In this document: positions 62,154-64,000 of the stretch, piece after piece
Position numbering within the stretch: the stretch's first letter is position 1
Layout of the letters: every line of letters begins with the position of its first letter
Source: Bdellovibrionales bacterium
GTDB lineage: Bacteria > Bdellovibrionota > Bdellovibrionia > Bdellovibrionales > Bdellovibrionaceae
Assembly: GCA_016713585.1 (NCBI GenBank)
Contig: JADJOV010000027.1
Coordinates: 310,001 to 374,000 of the forward strand
DNA length: 64,000 nt
Direction: 5' to 3'
Notes under the pieces: generated by a model
Databases searched by the model: none
What the model was told of the DNA's origin: nothing
What the model saw: the letters and a program-made list of their open reading frames with translations, nothing else
Translations under genes and position numbers: made by a program

Positions 62154-62882
62154 ATGACACCACGATTGAAAAATTCAAAAAAATGGACCGCCTTTCCGCC
62201 AGACCTGACGACACAAATTGGCAATTCTTTTCAGCTCCAATTTAAGAAAGAAAGCAAAGAGGCAGTTTCAAGGTTGAAGGAAGAATATTTCCAGCAGAAA
62301 TACTGCTCCGCGTTGGATACCTTGAGAAAGGCCGCCTCAAGCAGTCCAATCTGGAAATTTCCATAGACTTCACTTCAAAGGATGACGTTGTCTCTAAAAT
62401 ACACCTCTGTGTGGACGCCCTCGGCTCTCTATTTTTTTGACTATTTTGAAGCCCTTAATCCCGCTGAGGCGAATTCAGATGAAATCTTAGATGGGAATTT
62501 AGATGAGACCTCAAACGATGAGACACTCGAAAAGGACTTACTGGATCCAACACTTTCTCCGGGCCTTGATTTGCCCGCCGCCTGGAAAGCCTTCCCTTTT
62601 CTCAATGAGACCGTTTACCTCCAATATTCCACCGTCAACTCTGATCTTGAGGCCGAAGCCGATCGCCTGCTCGGCCTCCAGGCTGATTCCTTACTTCAAG
62701 AAGTGACTGAGGATGAGGATGCGGATGCGGAAGATCTTGAGGAACCCTCTGAGCTTGATGACGGCGACGATGGTGGGCGTGAATTCGAACCTGGCAGCGA
62801 ATCTGCGGATGAGGCTGAATTAAAGCTTGATCCAACGCCAAAAATGTTTGGCCCTGGACGAAAGAAAAACAAACTTCATTAA
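62154..62882 (+). CDS. Unknown acidic protein (two frameshifts)
   Basis: About 242 residues. AAGGA precedes ATG 62154. Repaired N-terminal part: EGRIFPAEILLRVGYLEKGRL and LEISIDFTSKDDVVSKIHLCVDALGSLFFDYFEAL, an ordered domain. From residue 105 it is strongly acidic (TEDEDADAEDLEEPSELDD), then ends with a short basic tail KMFGPGRKKNKLH. No family recognised. Breaks near 62283 and 62432. Confidence 0.7.
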
Positions 62883-62973
62883 TCATCGCTTAAGATTGGG
62901 GTTTGCGAATTTGACTTTTCAGTCCAAGCCGCTTTGATTGATTCAAGTACTTTTGAAAAGGAAATATTTCCCA

Positions 62974-63679
62974 ATGAAATCCAGCAAATTGTCTAGCTTG
63001 GCAACAGTGCAAAATTTGATAAAGAGAATCGGGTTCAGCACTCTCCTCGCCTTTGTGTACACTTCGAATCAGGCATGCATACATGTCAAATCCCACGAGA
63101 GAGCTGCCGTCCATCTTCCAGACGAGCAAGGTGAAAATCAAGGAGTGGAAATGCAGAAAGGAGACGGTTTTGAAATCATCAGCATTTTGTATCGTCCATC
63201 CAAGTTGCCGTTGAGTGATTTTTTTGCACGAATGAGAAAAGGTGAATTCAAAGAAGCTTTTCGGAAGATAGATTTGAATTATAAACAATCCAATGCCAAC
63301 GATAAGGCAATTATTGAGCTTGTGGCGCACGGCTATATCCCTGCATACGTACAGTTTAAGAACACAGGGAGCTCATCAATCTCGTTTGATGAAAAAAACT
63401 TCTCTATAGTCAGTGAATCCGATCAGGTGAAGGCCTTCTATGGCGATTGTATCAACCTCTGCAAAGGGAAGTGCAGATTTCCCAAATCTCAAAGGTCTAA
63501 ATATTGGGCCTGTACTCAATGAGACAGACCGAACAATGAATATTGAGTATAAAGATTTTCTAATTCATAACACCCAACTGAACTCCCGGGGTACATCCAA
63601 GGGTTTGTTATTTTTTAAGGTCGATAGCTTGACAGGGATTCATAACTACAAACTGATCTTCAGGCCAAATAGCGAATAA
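62974..63679 (+). CDS. Exported or membrane-anchored unknown protein (frameshift)
   Basis: About 235 residues from ATG 62974. Hydrophobic segment IGFSTLLAFVYTSNQAC near residue 20 could be a signal peptide or poor lipobox. Beta-rich domain (AYVQFKNTGSSSISFDEKNFSIV, LLFFKVDSLTG). The frame shifts near 63465, where FYGDCINLCKG joins SADFPNLKGLNIGP. Not recognised. Confidence 0.65.
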
Positions 63680-63806
63680 AAAGAAGAATGACCTGTTGTT
63701 CTCCTTATGCTTTACAAAAACCTTGTTGAGCTGGAATTCAGACTCTGCGCTGGAGCAAAGTGTGCGTGACTCCAGCAGTTCTGAAACACCAAAAGTTCCT
63801 TAGGCG

Positions 63807-64000
63807 CTATTGGCCCTCACCACAATCTAATTTGAGCGAATTTCCAGTTTGATCACTATAACCAAAGGTGATTTTTTGAGTGGAATTGACTGTCGTAAAC
63901 TCCATCAGGACTTGCTCGGATCGGATATCATAGGCCTCAAACTTCATAAGACCCTTGTTGCTGGTATACTTGATCGCATAGTTGATACCTTCATAGTCAC
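63807..64000 (-). CDS. C-terminal part of an unknown protein (cut by window edge)
   Basis: The last 63 codons on the minus strand, ending KLDCGEGQ at the TAG 63809-63807. Beta-strand-like pattern (FEAYDIRSEQVLMEFTTVN, KITFGYSDQTG). Too short to name. Convergent with the preceding plus-strand gene, separated by 127 bases. Confidence 0.6.
   Translation of the reverse strand, partial: DYEGINYAIKYTSNKGLMKFEAYDIRSEQVLMEFTTVNSTQKITFGYSDQTGNSLKLDCGEGQ

Overview
The window comes from a Gram-negative bacterium of medium GC. It encodes lipoproteins with lipoboxes, a Tat-exported periplasmic molybdoenzyme, MepA-type murein endopeptidase, LPS/sugar genes (heptose-type phosphatase, RmlC) and many exported proteins of unknown function. 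The mix feels like the Bdellovibrionota or another delta-proteobacterial-like lineage, but nothing in the window fixes the taxonomy. A dominant feature is ORF breakage. About 40-50 single-base indels and three in-frame TAG codons interrupt otherwise well-conserved genes, including the essential dnaE, guaA and guaB. Many lie in homopolymers. The likeliest cause is residual consensus error in the assembly, so most broken genes are reported as one gene with repaired limits.

Layout. 1-2874 (minus): a TfoX/YjbR-like protein and a lipoprotein M1 aminopeptidase. 3493-18646 (plus): a long molybdenum operon. It starts with two unknown proteins, then the alpha, beta and heme-gamma subunits of a type II DMSO-reductase-family enzyme that looks closest to the nitrite oxidoreductase / periplasmic Nar group, then its TorD-like chaperone. 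A molybdenum-cofactor riboswitch follows, then moaA, a moaC-mog fusion, a MOT1-like molybdate transporter, moeA, moaD, moaE, mobA, a small unknown gene and moeB-rhodanese, ending at a terminator. Enzyme, chaperone, metal uptake and the cofactor pathway are therefore co-located.

18898-21237: two convergent DUF4143-type ATPases, one carrying a large internal deletion. 21991-26430: MepA, two unknown proteins and a membrane nucleotidyl-cyclase-like protein with a helical C-terminal region. 26498-31853 (minus): metF-metH-pdxH. 31880-34684: methyltransferase, transaldolase-like, GmhB-like and RmlC genes. 35198-41113 (minus): four tightly packed genes ending in a subtilisin-like protease, with a divergent Gly-rich lipoprotein. 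42456-43476: an exported unknown.

43500-49906 is a mobile-element graveyard. A minus-strand group II intron (43500 to about 47320) has its reverse-transcriptase ORF split by a 1.9-kb element that encodes a large serine recombinase. The junctions allow a 42-bp attP (20-bp perfect arms around a 2-bp core) and the empty attB to be reconstructed. Next to it lie an IS4-type remnant, three solo copies of its right end, a truncated trypsin-like protease and an IS91-like fragment.

49907-63807: lipB, two envelope proteins, dnaE, guaA, guaB, a gamma-carbonic-anhydrase-like gene, a BFN-domain protein and miaB (all minus), two unknown plus-strand genes, and a partial minus-strand gene at the edge.
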